A DNA stretch of 5,509 nt from an uncultured Collinsella sp. (GTDB lineage: Bacteria > Actinomycetota > Coriobacteriia > Coriobacteriales > Coriobacteriaceae), in contig UQJA01000124.1 of the NCBI GenBank assembly GCA_900541285.1, positions 1 through 5,509 of the forward strand, in the 5' to 3' direction. Positions within the stretch are counted from its first letter, which is position 1. Each line of letters starts with the position of its first letter. Made by a program: the position numbers and the translations under genes. Below, in pieces: positions 1 through 5,509 of the stretch. Under the pieces are notes generated by a model. The model was not told where the DNA came from. It ran no database searches and saw only the letters and a program-made list of their open reading frames with translations.

Positions 1-4
1 AAAA

Positions 5-11
5 CGGAGGG
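5..11 (+). promoter_or_regulatory. Ribosome binding site of the asp23-like gene
   Basis: CGGAGGG lies five bases before the ATG at 17 and supports that start. Only 16 bases precede the gene in the window, so its promoter and upstream neighbour cannot be seen. Confidence 0.7.
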
Positions 12-16
12 ATACG

Positions 17-364
17 ATGATAGGCTACGAAAACACACTGGGTACCGTGGAGATCTCGCAGGAATACTTTGCCAACCTGATCGGCATGGCGGCCTCCGAG
101 GGCTATGGCGTTGCCGGAATGATCAATTCCACCTACCAGGGACTGCGCTACGCCATCACCAAAAGTGATGTGCCCGATAAGGGCGTGCGTGTAAAAACCA
201 CCGACGGCAAACTGATCGTTGATATTCACATTGCTGTGACCTACGGCATCAATATCAGCGCCATCGTGCAGAGCATCATCCACAATGTGCGCTATACGGT
301 GGAGGAATGCACCGGCTTTAAGGTAGCGCGCGTAAATGTATATGTGGATGAGATGACCGCATAA
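17..364 (+). CDS. Asp23/Gls24 family envelope stress response protein (YloU-like)
   Basis: This 115-residue protein matches the Asp23/Gls24 family along its length. It opens with an ENTLGTVEIS start, followed by a helical segment (about residues 15-40), a GVRVKTTDGKLIVDIHIAVTYG beta region (about 55-77) and an IVQSIIHNVRYTVEECTGF helix leading into a final VNVYVDEM strand. Family members are small cytoplasmic or membrane-associated proteins linked to envelope homeostasis. The exact biochemical role is not known, and there is no signal peptide or membrane segment here. The ATG is set by a good Shine-Dalgarno (CGGAGGG at 5-11, five bases upstream). In many Firmicutes and Actinobacteria a gene of this family directly precedes a fakA/yloV-type gene, as here. 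Codon use is less GC-biased than in the neighbours: four valines are GTA and three of five lysines AAA. The family call is firm; the function is inferred only at family level. Confidence 0.9.
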   Translation: MIGYENTLGTVEISQEYFANLIGMAASEGYGVAGMINSTYQGLRYAITKSDVPDKGVRVKTTDGKLIVDIHIAVTYGINISAIVQSIIHNVRYTVEECTGFKVARVNVYVDEMTA

Positions 365-399
365 AACGGCTCTCGCTTTATTATTGCAATTTGCAGGGA

Positions 400-413
400 G
401 CGCCGCGCGGCGC
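400..413. repeat. Perfect 14-base GC-only palindrome between asp23-like gene and fakA
   Basis: GCGCCGCGCGGCGC is identical to its reverse complement. As RNA it could form a five-base-pair stem with a GCGC loop, ending four bases before the fakA Shine-Dalgarno. No T-run follows, so it does not look like an intrinsic terminator. It could be a weak attenuating hairpin affecting fakA translation, an operator, an mRNA processing site, or chance in GC-rich DNA. The palindrome is seen directly; any role is speculation. Confidence 0.4.
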
Positions 414-417
414 ACCC

Positions 418-425
418 GGAAGGAG
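418..425 (+). promoter_or_regulatory. Ribosome binding site that fixes the fakA TTG start
   Basis: GGAAGGAG is a strong Shine-Dalgarno eight bases before the TTG at 434. No ATG or GTG in the same frame is placed as well, and the residues after the TTG (ITAKQLSEAYISGANN) are where family members normally begin. TTG is therefore the likely start codon. Confidence 0.75.
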
Positions 426-433
426 CGTACGAT

Positions 434-2098
434 TTGATCACCGCAAAGCAGCTGTCGGAGGCGTATATCTCCGGCGCCAATAATATTGAAAACAACCGCC
501 AAAAGGTGGACGCCCTGAATGTATTTCCCGTCCCGGACGGCGATACCGGCACCAACATGTCGCTCACGCTCGCCTCGGTGACCAAGGAGCTCTCTGCCCT
601 TCCCGCCGATGCCGATATGGAGGCCATCGCCGGTGCCATCACCCACGGCTCCCTGATGGGTGCCCGCGGTAACTCCGGAGTCATCACCTCGCAGATTCTT
701 CGCGGCGTGGCCGAGGGCCTTGTCTCTGCCGACGAGCCTATTACGTCCGCCAACATTGCCTTCGCCTTCCGTCGTGCCGTCAAGGTCGCCTTCCAGGCTG
801 TCCGCAAGCCCATCGAGGGCACGATCCTCACGGTCCTGCGCGATGTTTCGACCAAGGCCGATGAGTGCGAGAAGAAGAAGTTCTCGGCCGAGGATGCGCT
901 CGATGCTATCGTCGTCGAGGCGTACCAGTCCGTCGCCCGCACACCCGACCTGTTGCCCGTTCTGAAGGAGAACGGCGTGGTCGACTCCGGCGCCTTTGGC
1001 TTTGCCATCTTCCTCGAGAACTTTGTGGCTGCCGCTCTTGGTCGCAGCACCGTGGTCGAGGATTTCTCCGCTACGTTTGACTCCGCCGGCTCTGCCCGCG
1101 ATGCCGCTCTTGGCCGTGTTGAGATCGAGGCTAACGACGACTGGGAGGGCTCGGAGTTCCGCTACTGCAACGAGTTCCTCTTTAAGGCCGATGCCCCGTT
1201 TGACGAGGACGAGTGCCTTAAGTTCCTAGGCTCCATGGGCGACTGTGAGCTGCTCGTGGGCGCCTATCCCGACTACAAGATCCATGTGCACTCCAACACC
1301 CCCAACCTGGTGCTCGAGCACATGCTGCAGCTCGGTCAGATCTATGAGGTCTTTATCCACAACATGGAGATGGAGGCCCACGACCGTACCGCCAAGATTC
1401 ACGAGGACCAGGAGAAGGCCGCCGAGCCCGCCAAGGCCCTGGGCTTTGTCGCCGTTGCCGCCGGTTCCGGCGAGGCCGACATCCTCAAGTCTCTCGGCGT
1501 CGACGTGATCGTGTCGGGTGGCCAGACCATGAACCCCTCGACTGCAGACCTGCTGGGCGCCGTTGACCAGGTCAACGCGACCTCGGTCATCATCCTGCCC
1601 AATAACGGCAACATCCGCATGGCTGCCGAGGCCGCAGCCTCTGCCTGCACCGACAAGAAGGTCGCCGTCGTTCCCACCAAGACCGTTCCGCAGGCGTTCT
1701 CCGCGCTGTTCGCGGTCCTGCCCGATTCCGAGCTCGAGGACGCCGTCGCCGCCATGGTCGACGCCATCAGCGAGGTCCGCGATGGCGAGGTCACCCGCGC
1801 CGTGCGCGATTCCAGCGCCTCTGACGGCTCTCCGATTCACTCCGGTGACGTCATGGGTATCATCGCCGGCTCCATCGACGTGGTCGGCTCCGACGTGAAG
1901 CAGGTCACGCTCGATTGCATCAACCGCATGCAGGAGGAAGAGGAGGGTGACGCGCTGACGATTCTGGCCGGCGAGGAGCTGTCCGATGAGGTCTTCCAGG
2001 AGATCGTCGACGCTATCGAGGAGGCTCAGCCCGACTTGGAGATCGACGCCCATCGTGGCGAGCAGCCGCTCTATCCCGTGATCTTCTCGATCGAGTAG
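434..2098 (+). CDS. fakA: DAK2/DhaL domain protein, FakA (YloV)-type fatty acid kinase ATP-binding subunit
   Basis: The product has 554 residues, the usual length for FakA/YloV. In the known system FakA phosphorylates a fatty acid held by a FakB partner, and the acyl-phosphate feeds phospholipid synthesis through PlsX/PlsY. Three regions are visible. The N-terminal DhaL kinase domain (about 1-200) has the nucleotide/Mg loop NVFPVPDGDTGTNMS, with D35, D37, T38 and N41, and a second motif HGSLMGARGNSG at 71-82. A middle domain (about 210-325) carries C245 and the H284-V-H286 pair, which match residues reported to hold zinc in staphylococcal FakA. A C-terminal DegV-like domain starts near L336, with GGQTMNPST at 362-370 and ILPNNGN at 387-393, and ends in the typical PLYPVIFSIE. 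The start is TTG, supported by a strong ribosome binding site. No fakB (DegV-type) gene lies in the window, so the partner must be elsewhere. The first 30 or so codons are more A/T-rich than the rest. The family is certain; the fatty acid kinase role is by homology. Confidence 0.88.
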   Translation: MITAKQLSEAYISGANNIENNRQKVDALNVFPVPDGDTGTNMSLTLASVTKELSALPADADMEAIAGAITHGSLMGARGNSGVITSQILRGVAEGLVSADEPITSANIAFAFRRAVKVAFQAVRKPIEGTILTVLRDVSTKADECEKKKFSAEDALDAIVVEAYQSVARTPDLLPVLKENGVVDSGAFGFAIFLENFVAAALGRSTVVEDFSATFDSAGSARDAALGRVEIEANDDWEGSEFRYCNEFLFKADAPFDEDECLKFLGSMGDCELLVGAYPDYKIHVHSNTPNLVLEHMLQLGQIYEVFIHNMEMEAHDRTAKIHEDQEKAAEPAKALGFVAVAAGSGEADILKSLGVDVIVSGGQTMNPSTADLLGAVDQVNATSVIILPNNGNIRMAAEAAASACTDKKVAVVPTKTVPQAFSALFAVLPDSELEDAVAAMVDAISEVRDGEVTRAVRDSSASDGSPIHSGDVMGIIAGSIDVVGSDVKQVTLDCINRMQEEEEGDALTILAGEELSDEVFQEIVDAIEEAQPDLEIDAHRGEQPLYPVIFSIE

Positions 2099-2108
2099 GC
2101 AACTGCCT

Positions 2109-3092
2109 ATGTCCGAGCTGTGCTCCGTGCCGCGCGTCTCGGAGCGCTTTGCCCAGAGCAATGCGCTCGACGAGGATATCGCGCGACTCAAATATGTTTC
2201 GGGTAAACGTGAGGAGGCCCTTCGCCGTCTGGGAATTCGGACGGTGGGGGACCTCCTTCTCCATATTCCTCATCGATACCTCGACTTTACCCGTTCGTGG
2301 TCCATCGAGATGGCGCCCATCGGTACCGTGTGCACCATCATCGCCACGGTCGACCGTATCGTCCAAAAGCAGCCGCGTCCGCGCATGCAGGTGACTGAGG
2401 TCTCACTTGTTGACGAGGCGGGCGTGCTGCAGGTCGCCTTTTTCCGCCAGCCCTGGATTGCCCAGCAGCTTAAGCAGGGCGACCGCCTGGCCGTGATGGG
2501 CAAGGTCGAGTTTGCCTACGGTTTTAAGCAGATGGCCTCGCCCCACTTTGAAAAGCTCGAGGACGGGCGCGCCGCAGGCACCATTCTGCCGGTCCATTAC
2601 GTGAGCGATGGCGTGAGCCAGGCGTGGATGCGCCGCATCGTAAGCGGCGCGCTCGAGGTCGTCGGCAATCCGTTCGATCCGATTCCCGCGCCGCTGCGCG
2701 CAAAGCGGAAGCTCATGAGCAATGCCCGCGCGTTGCGTTCGATCCACTTTCCCTCGAGCATGGCTGAGCGCGACATCGCACGCCGGCGTCTTGCCTACGA
2801 GGAGTGCCTCTACCTGCAGCTGGCGCTGCGTCTGCGCAACGACGGTGGCCTGGTCGATGTGGTGCCCTATGCCCACACCGCGGGCGAGCATCTGGGCGCA
2901 CTTAAACAGGCCCTTCCGTTTTCGCTGAGCGACGAGCAGGAGGCCGCATTCCAAGACATTCTGCACGACATGTGCGATGGCGGGCGCGTGATGAACCGCC
3001 TGCTGCTGGGCGATGTCGGTACCGGTAAGACCGCCGTTGCCGCTTGCGCGCTGGCCGTGGCTGCCGGCAAGGATGACCACGCCTGCCGATAG
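2109..3092 (+). CDS. recG: RecG N-terminal fragment (wedge domain and Walker A), 327 residues as read
   Basis: This is the open frame of the upstream half of recG. VGDLLLHIPHRYLDF near residues 45-60 leads into the OB-fold wedge that splits branched DNA. The motor domain begins around residue 260 (LSDEQEAAFQDIL), and Walker A GDVGTGKT is at 301-308. After the following helix (AVAACALAVAA) the frame reads a hydrophilic G-K-D-D-H-A-C-R and stops. The fragment keeps DNA-binding parts but has no Walker B or second RecA-like domain, so alone it could not be a helicase. If translated it would probably be inert or could bind forks nonproductively. Translation probably couples to fakA, because the gap is only ten bases and no strong ribosome binding site is seen. 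Confidence 0.8.
   Translation: MSELCSVPRVSERFAQSNALDEDIARLKYVSGKREEALRRLGIRTVGDLLLHIPHRYLDFTRSWSIEMAPIGTVCTIIATVDRIVQKQPRPRMQVTEVSLVDEAGVLQVAFFRQPWIAQQLKQGDRLAVMGKVEFAYGFKQMASPHFEKLEDGRAAGTILPVHYVSDGVSQAWMRRIVSGALEVVGNPFDPIPAPLRAKRKLMSNARALRSIHFPSSMAERDIARRRLAYEECLYLQLALRLRNDGGLVDVVPYAHTAGEHLGALKQALPFSLSDEQEAAFQDILHDMCDGGRVMNRLLLGDVGTGKTAVAACALAVAAGKDDHACR
3061..3088 (+). repeat. recG: Six-base direct repeats (CTGCCG) bounding a 22-base segment at the recG frameshift
   Basis: CTGCCG occurs at 3061-3066 and again at 3083-3088, 22 bases apart. Removing one repeat plus the segment between them joins the frames as ...A-A-D-S-G-T-Q-A-C-V-M-A-P-T. That gives exactly 19 residues between GKT and MAPT, the same spacing as my recall of E. 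coli and B. subtilis RecG. Alternatively, dropping just the T at 3084 leaves a seven-residue loop insertion, G-K-D-D-H-A-A, and also restores the frame. Confidence 0.5.
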
Positions 3093-4308
3093 CGGTACGC
3101 AGGCCTGCGTTATGGCGCCCACGGGCGTTCTGGCGCGCCAATATGCCGATAAGACCGGCCCTCTGCTCTCGCAGGCCGGCATGTCCTGGGCGCTTCTGAC
3201 GGGTGCCACGCCGGCCTCAGAGCGCGAGCAGATCCATGCCCAGCTGGAATCGGGCGAGCTTGATGTGCTCTTTGGCACCCACGCGGTCCTTTCGGATGAC
3301 GTTACGTTCAAGCATCTGTCGCTCGTGGTCATCGATGAGCAGCACCGGTTTGGCGTCGGCCAACGCAACGCCCTGCGCGCGAAGGGCCCCGGTGCCGATC
3401 TGCTCGTTATGACGGCAACGCCCATCCCGCGTACGCTGGCGCTTTCGGTCTACGGCGATCTGGATACGAGCATCATCCGCCACCGGCCTGTTCCGGGTGC
3501 CGGTGTGACGACGTGTGTTCTCACCGAGTCGAGCCGTGACCTCGCCTATGGAGCCATCCGCGAGGCGCATGACAAGGGTCAGCAGGCCTACGTGATTTGC
3601 CCGCTCGTGGAGCCGAGTGACTCGGCCGATGAGCTTGAAGACGTGCCCGGTATCGCCCGCGACGACGAGGGCCGCGTGACCGTGCCTGTGCCGCTGCACG
3701 ATACGGCGACCGAGCTCGATCGCCTGCGTCTGGCGTTGCCGGGTCTTGCCATCGAGCGCCTTCACGGCCGTATGCCAGCGGGGGAGAAGGATCGCGTGAT
3801 CGACGCCTTCAAGCGTGGCGAGATTGACGTGCTCGTCTCGACTACGGTGGTCGAGGTGGGCGTCGACGTGCCCAACGCCACCGTCATGGTCATCGAGAAC
3901 GGTGAGCGGTTTGGCTTGGCGGCGCTGCATCAGCTACGCGGTCGCGTGGGCCGCGGCAGCGTGTCGGGCACGTGCCTGGTCATGACGCACTCCAAGGGCA
4001 ATGGCGGCGCCTCGGCGGCACAAGACCGTCTCCAGTCGCTCGAAAAGACCTCGGATGGTTTTACGCTTGCCCAGATGGACCTGCGTCTGCGTCACGAGGG
4101 CGAAATCCTGGGGTACCGTCAGCACGGTGGCGTGACCTTGCGCTTTGTGGACCTGGATGCCGATGAGGACCTTATCGAATGGGCCCATTTGGACGCGGTC
4201 GAGCTCTTGCGGTATGCTTGCAACCTTGACTCTGTGGCGACGCGTCCCTTGCGCGAGGCGGTCGCCATGCGTTATCGACATATCTTTAAGGAGGTCAGCG
4301 GAGGATGA
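3073..4308 (+). CDS. recG: RecG C-terminal fragment (motor domains without Walker A)
   Basis: This is the downstream half of recG, one frame over. In order it holds motif Ia (MAPTGVLARQYA, from 3112), Walker B as DEQH (3334-3345), motif III TATPIPRT (from 3415), the second RecA-like domain with TTVVEVGVDVPNA (from 3841), and motif VI HQLRGRVGRG (3928-3957). It then continues into the RecG-specific C-terminal region (DGFTLAQMDLRLRHEGEILGYRQHG). The usual RGPGE of that last motif is R-H-E-G-E here, as I recall for actinobacterial RecG. About 25 extra residues sit between motifs III and IV (roughly 3610-3720). The start given is the ATG at 3073, which overlaps the upstream stop region; ATG at 3013 or 3112 is possible. 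None has a good ribosome binding site, so separate translation is doubtful. The end is firm: TGA at 4306-4308 overlaps the rsmD start. Confidence 0.7.
   Translation: MTTPADSGTQACVMAPTGVLARQYADKTGPLLSQAGMSWALLTGATPASEREQIHAQLESGELDVLFGTHAVLSDDVTFKHLSLVVIDEQHRFGVGQRNALRAKGPGADLLVMTATPIPRTLALSVYGDLDTSIIRHRPVPGAGVTTCVLTESSRDLAYGAIREAHDKGQQAYVICPLVEPSDSADELEDVPGIARDDEGRVTVPVPLHDTATELDRLRLALPGLAIERLHGRMPAGEKDRVIDAFKRGEIDVLVSTTVVEVGVDVPNATVMVIENGERFGLAALHQLRGRVGRGSVSGTCLVMTHSKGNGGASAAQDRLQSLEKTSDGFTLAQMDLRLRHEGEILGYRQHGGVTLRFVDLDADEDLIEWAHLDAVELLRYACNLDSVATRPLREAVAMRYRHIFKEVSGG
4287..4295 (+). promoter_or_regulatory. Near-perfect Shine-Dalgarno of rsmD inside the end of recG
   Basis: TAAGGAGGT is fully complementary to the usual 16S rRNA 3' tail. 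It lies nine bases before the ATG at 4305, within the last codons of recG. A second, too-close GGAGG sits at 4300-4304. Independent strong initiation here means rsmD and coaD translation need not depend on the broken recG frame. Confidence 0.7.
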
Positions 4309-4961
4309 GAATCATCGGCGGCGAATGGCGCGGTCGTAAGATCGAGGAGCCCCGTGGTCGCGATGTCACCCGCCCCACGACTGATCGCGTGCGCGAGGCG
4401 TGCGCATCTATGGTCATGTCGGCATTCGATTTCGATTTGGACGAGGTTCGTGTGCTGGACGCCTTTGGCGGCTCCGGTGCCTTAGGGTTAGAGATGCTCT
4501 CTCGTGGGGCCCGCTCGCTCACGACGTTTGAGATCGATCGCAACGCCGCGCGGCTCATTACCAAGAATATCGAGTCGCTCTGCCGTGACCGTGCGCGTTG
4601 GCGTGTGGTCACGGGCGACATGCTGGCAAGTGCCTCGCGCGGTCGTGTACCGGGCGGCCCCTTTGATTTGGTCCTGCTCGACCCGCCCTATGCTTTTGGT
4701 GCCGAGCCGGTCGAGGAAATGCTGCAGAACCTGGCTCAGCAGGGTCTGCTTGCGCCTGGCGCTTATGCCCTGTTTGAGCATGCCTCCGCCGATGCGGGCG
4801 CGCATCCGGCAGGCTTTGAGACTGTACGTGAGAAGCGCTACGGCATTACGTCGGTCGACCTGCTTCGTTGGGTCGGCGATGACGACGGTGAGGACGATAG
4901 TGCCGTCACCGATGCCGATAACAACGATGCCACGACGTTTCAGGAGGACGCCCATGAATGA
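4305..4961 (+). CDS. rsmD: 16S rRNA (guanine(966)-N(2))-methyltransferase RsmD
   Basis: RsmD uses S-adenosylmethionine to methylate N2 of G966 of 16S rRNA during small-subunit assembly. The 218-residue product begins with the family's MRIIGGEWRGRKI and TRPTTDRVREA (about 1-32). It has the SAM-binding loop D52-A-F-G-G-S-G-A-L-G-L-E, an acidic residue E76 after the second strand (FEID) that should contact the SAM ribose, and the catalytic D126-P-P-Y. The core ends at YGITSVDLLRW (W189). A 29-residue tail follows, with 12 acidic and no basic residues; typical RsmD proteins are about 185-200 residues and lack such a tail. The ATG overlaps the recG TGA as ATGA, and a near-perfect ribosome binding site supports it. 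The 3' end overlaps coaD by eight bases, a pairing also common in other bacteria. A related DNA or protein methylase is unlikely given the N-terminal motif. Confidence 0.95.
   Translation: MRIIGGEWRGRKIEEPRGRDVTRPTTDRVREACASMVMSAFDFDLDEVRVLDAFGGSGALGLEMLSRGARSLTTFEIDRNAARLITKNIESLCRDRARWRVVTGDMLASASRGRVPGGPFDLVLLDPPYAFGAEPVEEMLQNLAQQGLLAPGAYALFEHASADAGAHPAGFETVREKRYGITSVDLLRWVGDDDGEDDSAVTDADNNDATTFQEDAHE
4942..4947 (+). promoter_or_regulatory. Ribosome binding site of coaD within rsmD
   Basis: AGGAGG lies six bases before the ATG at 4954 and decides the coaD start. It falls inside the rsmD acidic-tail codons. Confidence 0.7.
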
Positions 4962-5451
4962 CACCATCAACCGCGTGATCGTCCCGGGCACCTTCGATCC
5001 CATCACGTTTGGCCATATCGATGTGATCCGCCGCGCCCGCCGCATCTTTCCCAGTGTGATCGTCGCTGTTGCAGAGTCGCAGGGTAAAAACGGTGTGGGC
5101 ACCACGTTTATGCTCGATGAGCGCGTGGCGCTGGCCCGCGAGGCGCTCGGTAATATCGACGGCGTCGAAGTCCTGCCCTTTACCGGCCTCTTGGTCGACT
5201 TCGCTCGTGAGCAGGGGGCGGGGGCCGTGGTCAAGGGCCTGCGCGCCATGACCGACTTTGAGTATGAGCTGCAGCAGGCCGACCTCAATTATCGCTTGGA
5301 TAGCGAGCTGGAGTCCATCTTTGTCATGAGTGCTCCGCAGTACGGTTACATCTCGAGCTCGGTCGTTCGCCAGATCGCCTCGCTCGGCAGCGATGTATCG
5401 ACGTTTGTGCCGCCCAACGTGGTCGAAGCGCTCAGACATCGCTTTTCGTGA
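4954..5451 (+). CDS. coaD: Pantetheine-phosphate adenylyltransferase CoaD
   Basis: CoaD joins 4'-phosphopantetheine and ATP to give dephospho-CoA and pyrophosphate, the penultimate step of coenzyme A synthesis in the cytoplasm; the enzyme is normally a hexamer. The 165 residues fit the family length of about 160. Visible motifs are the nucleotidyltransferase signature P11-G-T-F-D-P-I-T-F-G-H21, with T18 and H21 at the ATP phosphates; K45 in the loop after the second strand; VVKGLRAMTDFEYE, where lysine replaces the first arginine of the E. coli RGLR motif as in mycobacterial CoaD; and Y132-I-S-S-S136, which binds ATP phosphates. The reading frame is open well upstream, but the ATG at 4954 has a good ribosome binding site and is followed directly by the family N-terminus (NDTINRVIVPGTFDP). 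The start overlaps the rsmD end by eight bases, so the two are probably translationally coupled. Nothing looks damaged. Confidence 0.97.
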   Translation: MNDTINRVIVPGTFDPITFGHIDVIRRARRIFPSVIVAVAESQGKNGVGTTFMLDERVALAREALGNIDGVEVLPFTGLLVDFAREQGAGAVVKGLRAMTDFEYELQQADLNYRLDSELESIFVMSAPQYGYISSSVVRQIASLGSDVSTFVPPNVVEALRHRFS

Positions 5452-5509
5452 CTAGTTAAAGCAGGCGGCGAAGGTACTTGCAAACAATACCAATTATGCC
5501 ACACTTGTT

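Larger units (their letters stand above)
2109..4308 (+). pseudogene. recG: ATP-dependent DNA helicase RecG, broken by a frameshift
   Basis: RecG is a double-strand DNA translocase that remodels stalled replication forks and branch-migrates Holliday junctions. Read across two frames, this locus encodes a complete RecG of about 730 residues, near the family's usual 680-720 plus. The wedge/OB-fold region covers about residues 30-155 and the motor covers the rest. Frame one ends at a TAG (3090-3092) soon after Walker A. Frame two carries every later motif: MAPTGVLA, DEQHRFG, TATPIPRT, TTVVEVGVDVPN and HQLRGRVGRG. Homology places the switch between 3066 and 3087 and needs one extra base or two missing. 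RecG is generally not essential, so a true mutation is possible, but no other lesion is visible in either half. Either the break is very recent or it is a sequencing/assembly error. The ATG at 2109 lies ten bases after the fakA stop and lacks a clear Shine-Dalgarno; GTG at 2127 is an in-frame alternative. Confidence 0.85.

Noticed and set aside
365..399. Possible internal promoter in the AT-rich part of the asp23-fakA gap (TATTAT at 379-384)
   Set aside because: No acceptable -35 element lies 16-18 bases upstream, so the match is no better than chance.
434..2098. Dihydroxyacetone kinase subunit DhaL
   Set aside because: DhaL is only about 210 residues. This protein has the full FakA/YloV architecture with a middle domain and a DegV-like C-terminus, and no dhaK or dhaM lies nearby.
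1226..2191. Long open frame on the minus strand opposite fakA (also 292-1050, 2403-3425 and 3217-3930)
   Set aside because: GC-rich coding DNA gives long antisense open frames. The translations have skewed composition and no recognisable domains, and they lie fully opposite well-conserved genes.
3061..3092. Programmed ribosomal frameshift in recG
   Set aside because: There is no slippery heptamer, no clear stimulatory pseudoknot, and no known precedent for RecG. A mutation or sequence error is simpler.
5452..5509. Promoter or terminator after coaD (TTGCAA at 5478-5483 in an AT-richer stretch)
   Set aside because: No -10 match at the right spacing on the + strand. CATAAT on the minus strand has no -35 inside the window. 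No stem with a T-run is visible. The stretch is cut off by the window end.
1..5509. Mobile element, CRISPR array, tRNA, rRNA or defence system
   Set aside because: Almost every base is accounted for by conserved housekeeping genes. No repeats of array type, transposase or integrase motifs, or tRNA-like folds were seen.

Overview
The window is a compact, single-strand (+) run of housekeeping genes from a high-GC Gram-positive bacterium. Most likely it is a member of the Coriobacteriia, and Collinsella or a close relative is my best guess. Three things point that way: strongly G/C-ending codons, the gene order asp23-like / fakA-like / recG / rsmD / coaD, and actinobacterial-style sequence details (VKGLR in CoaD; an R-H-E-G-E variant of the usual R-G-P-G-E in RecG). 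The genus is an inference from pattern recognition, not a database match.

Layout: 17-364 is a small Asp23/Gls24 (YloU-type) protein. 365-433 is a 69-base gap holding a perfect 14-base GC palindrome and a strong ribosome binding site. 434-2098 is a DAK2/DhaL-DegV-like protein of the fatty-acid-kinase FakA (YloV) type, starting at TTG. 2109-4308 is recG, broken by a net +1 frameshift near 3066-3087. 4305-4961 is rsmD (16S rRNA m2G966 methyltransferase) and 4954-5451 is coaD (phosphopantetheine adenylyltransferase). 5452-5509 is a short, more AT-rich intergenic end with no feature I can support.

Gene spacing suggests one transcription unit at least from fakA to coaD: 10 bases between fakA and recG, an ATGA overlap between recG and rsmD, and an 8-base overlap between rsmD and coaD. 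The asp23-like gene probably belongs to it too. The products act in separate processes: envelope or lipid metabolism (Asp23, FakA), recombination and fork rescue (RecG), ribosome modification (RsmD) and coenzyme A synthesis (CoaD). This order is a conserved chromosomal neighbourhood, not a dedicated pathway.

I see no undescribed system, mobile element, CRISPR array or RNA gene. The point most worth checking is the recG break. Both halves are otherwise well conserved, the shift lies between helicase motifs I and Ia, and a 22-base segment bounded by 6-base direct repeats sits exactly there. It is either a real recent mutation or a sequencing/assembly error.
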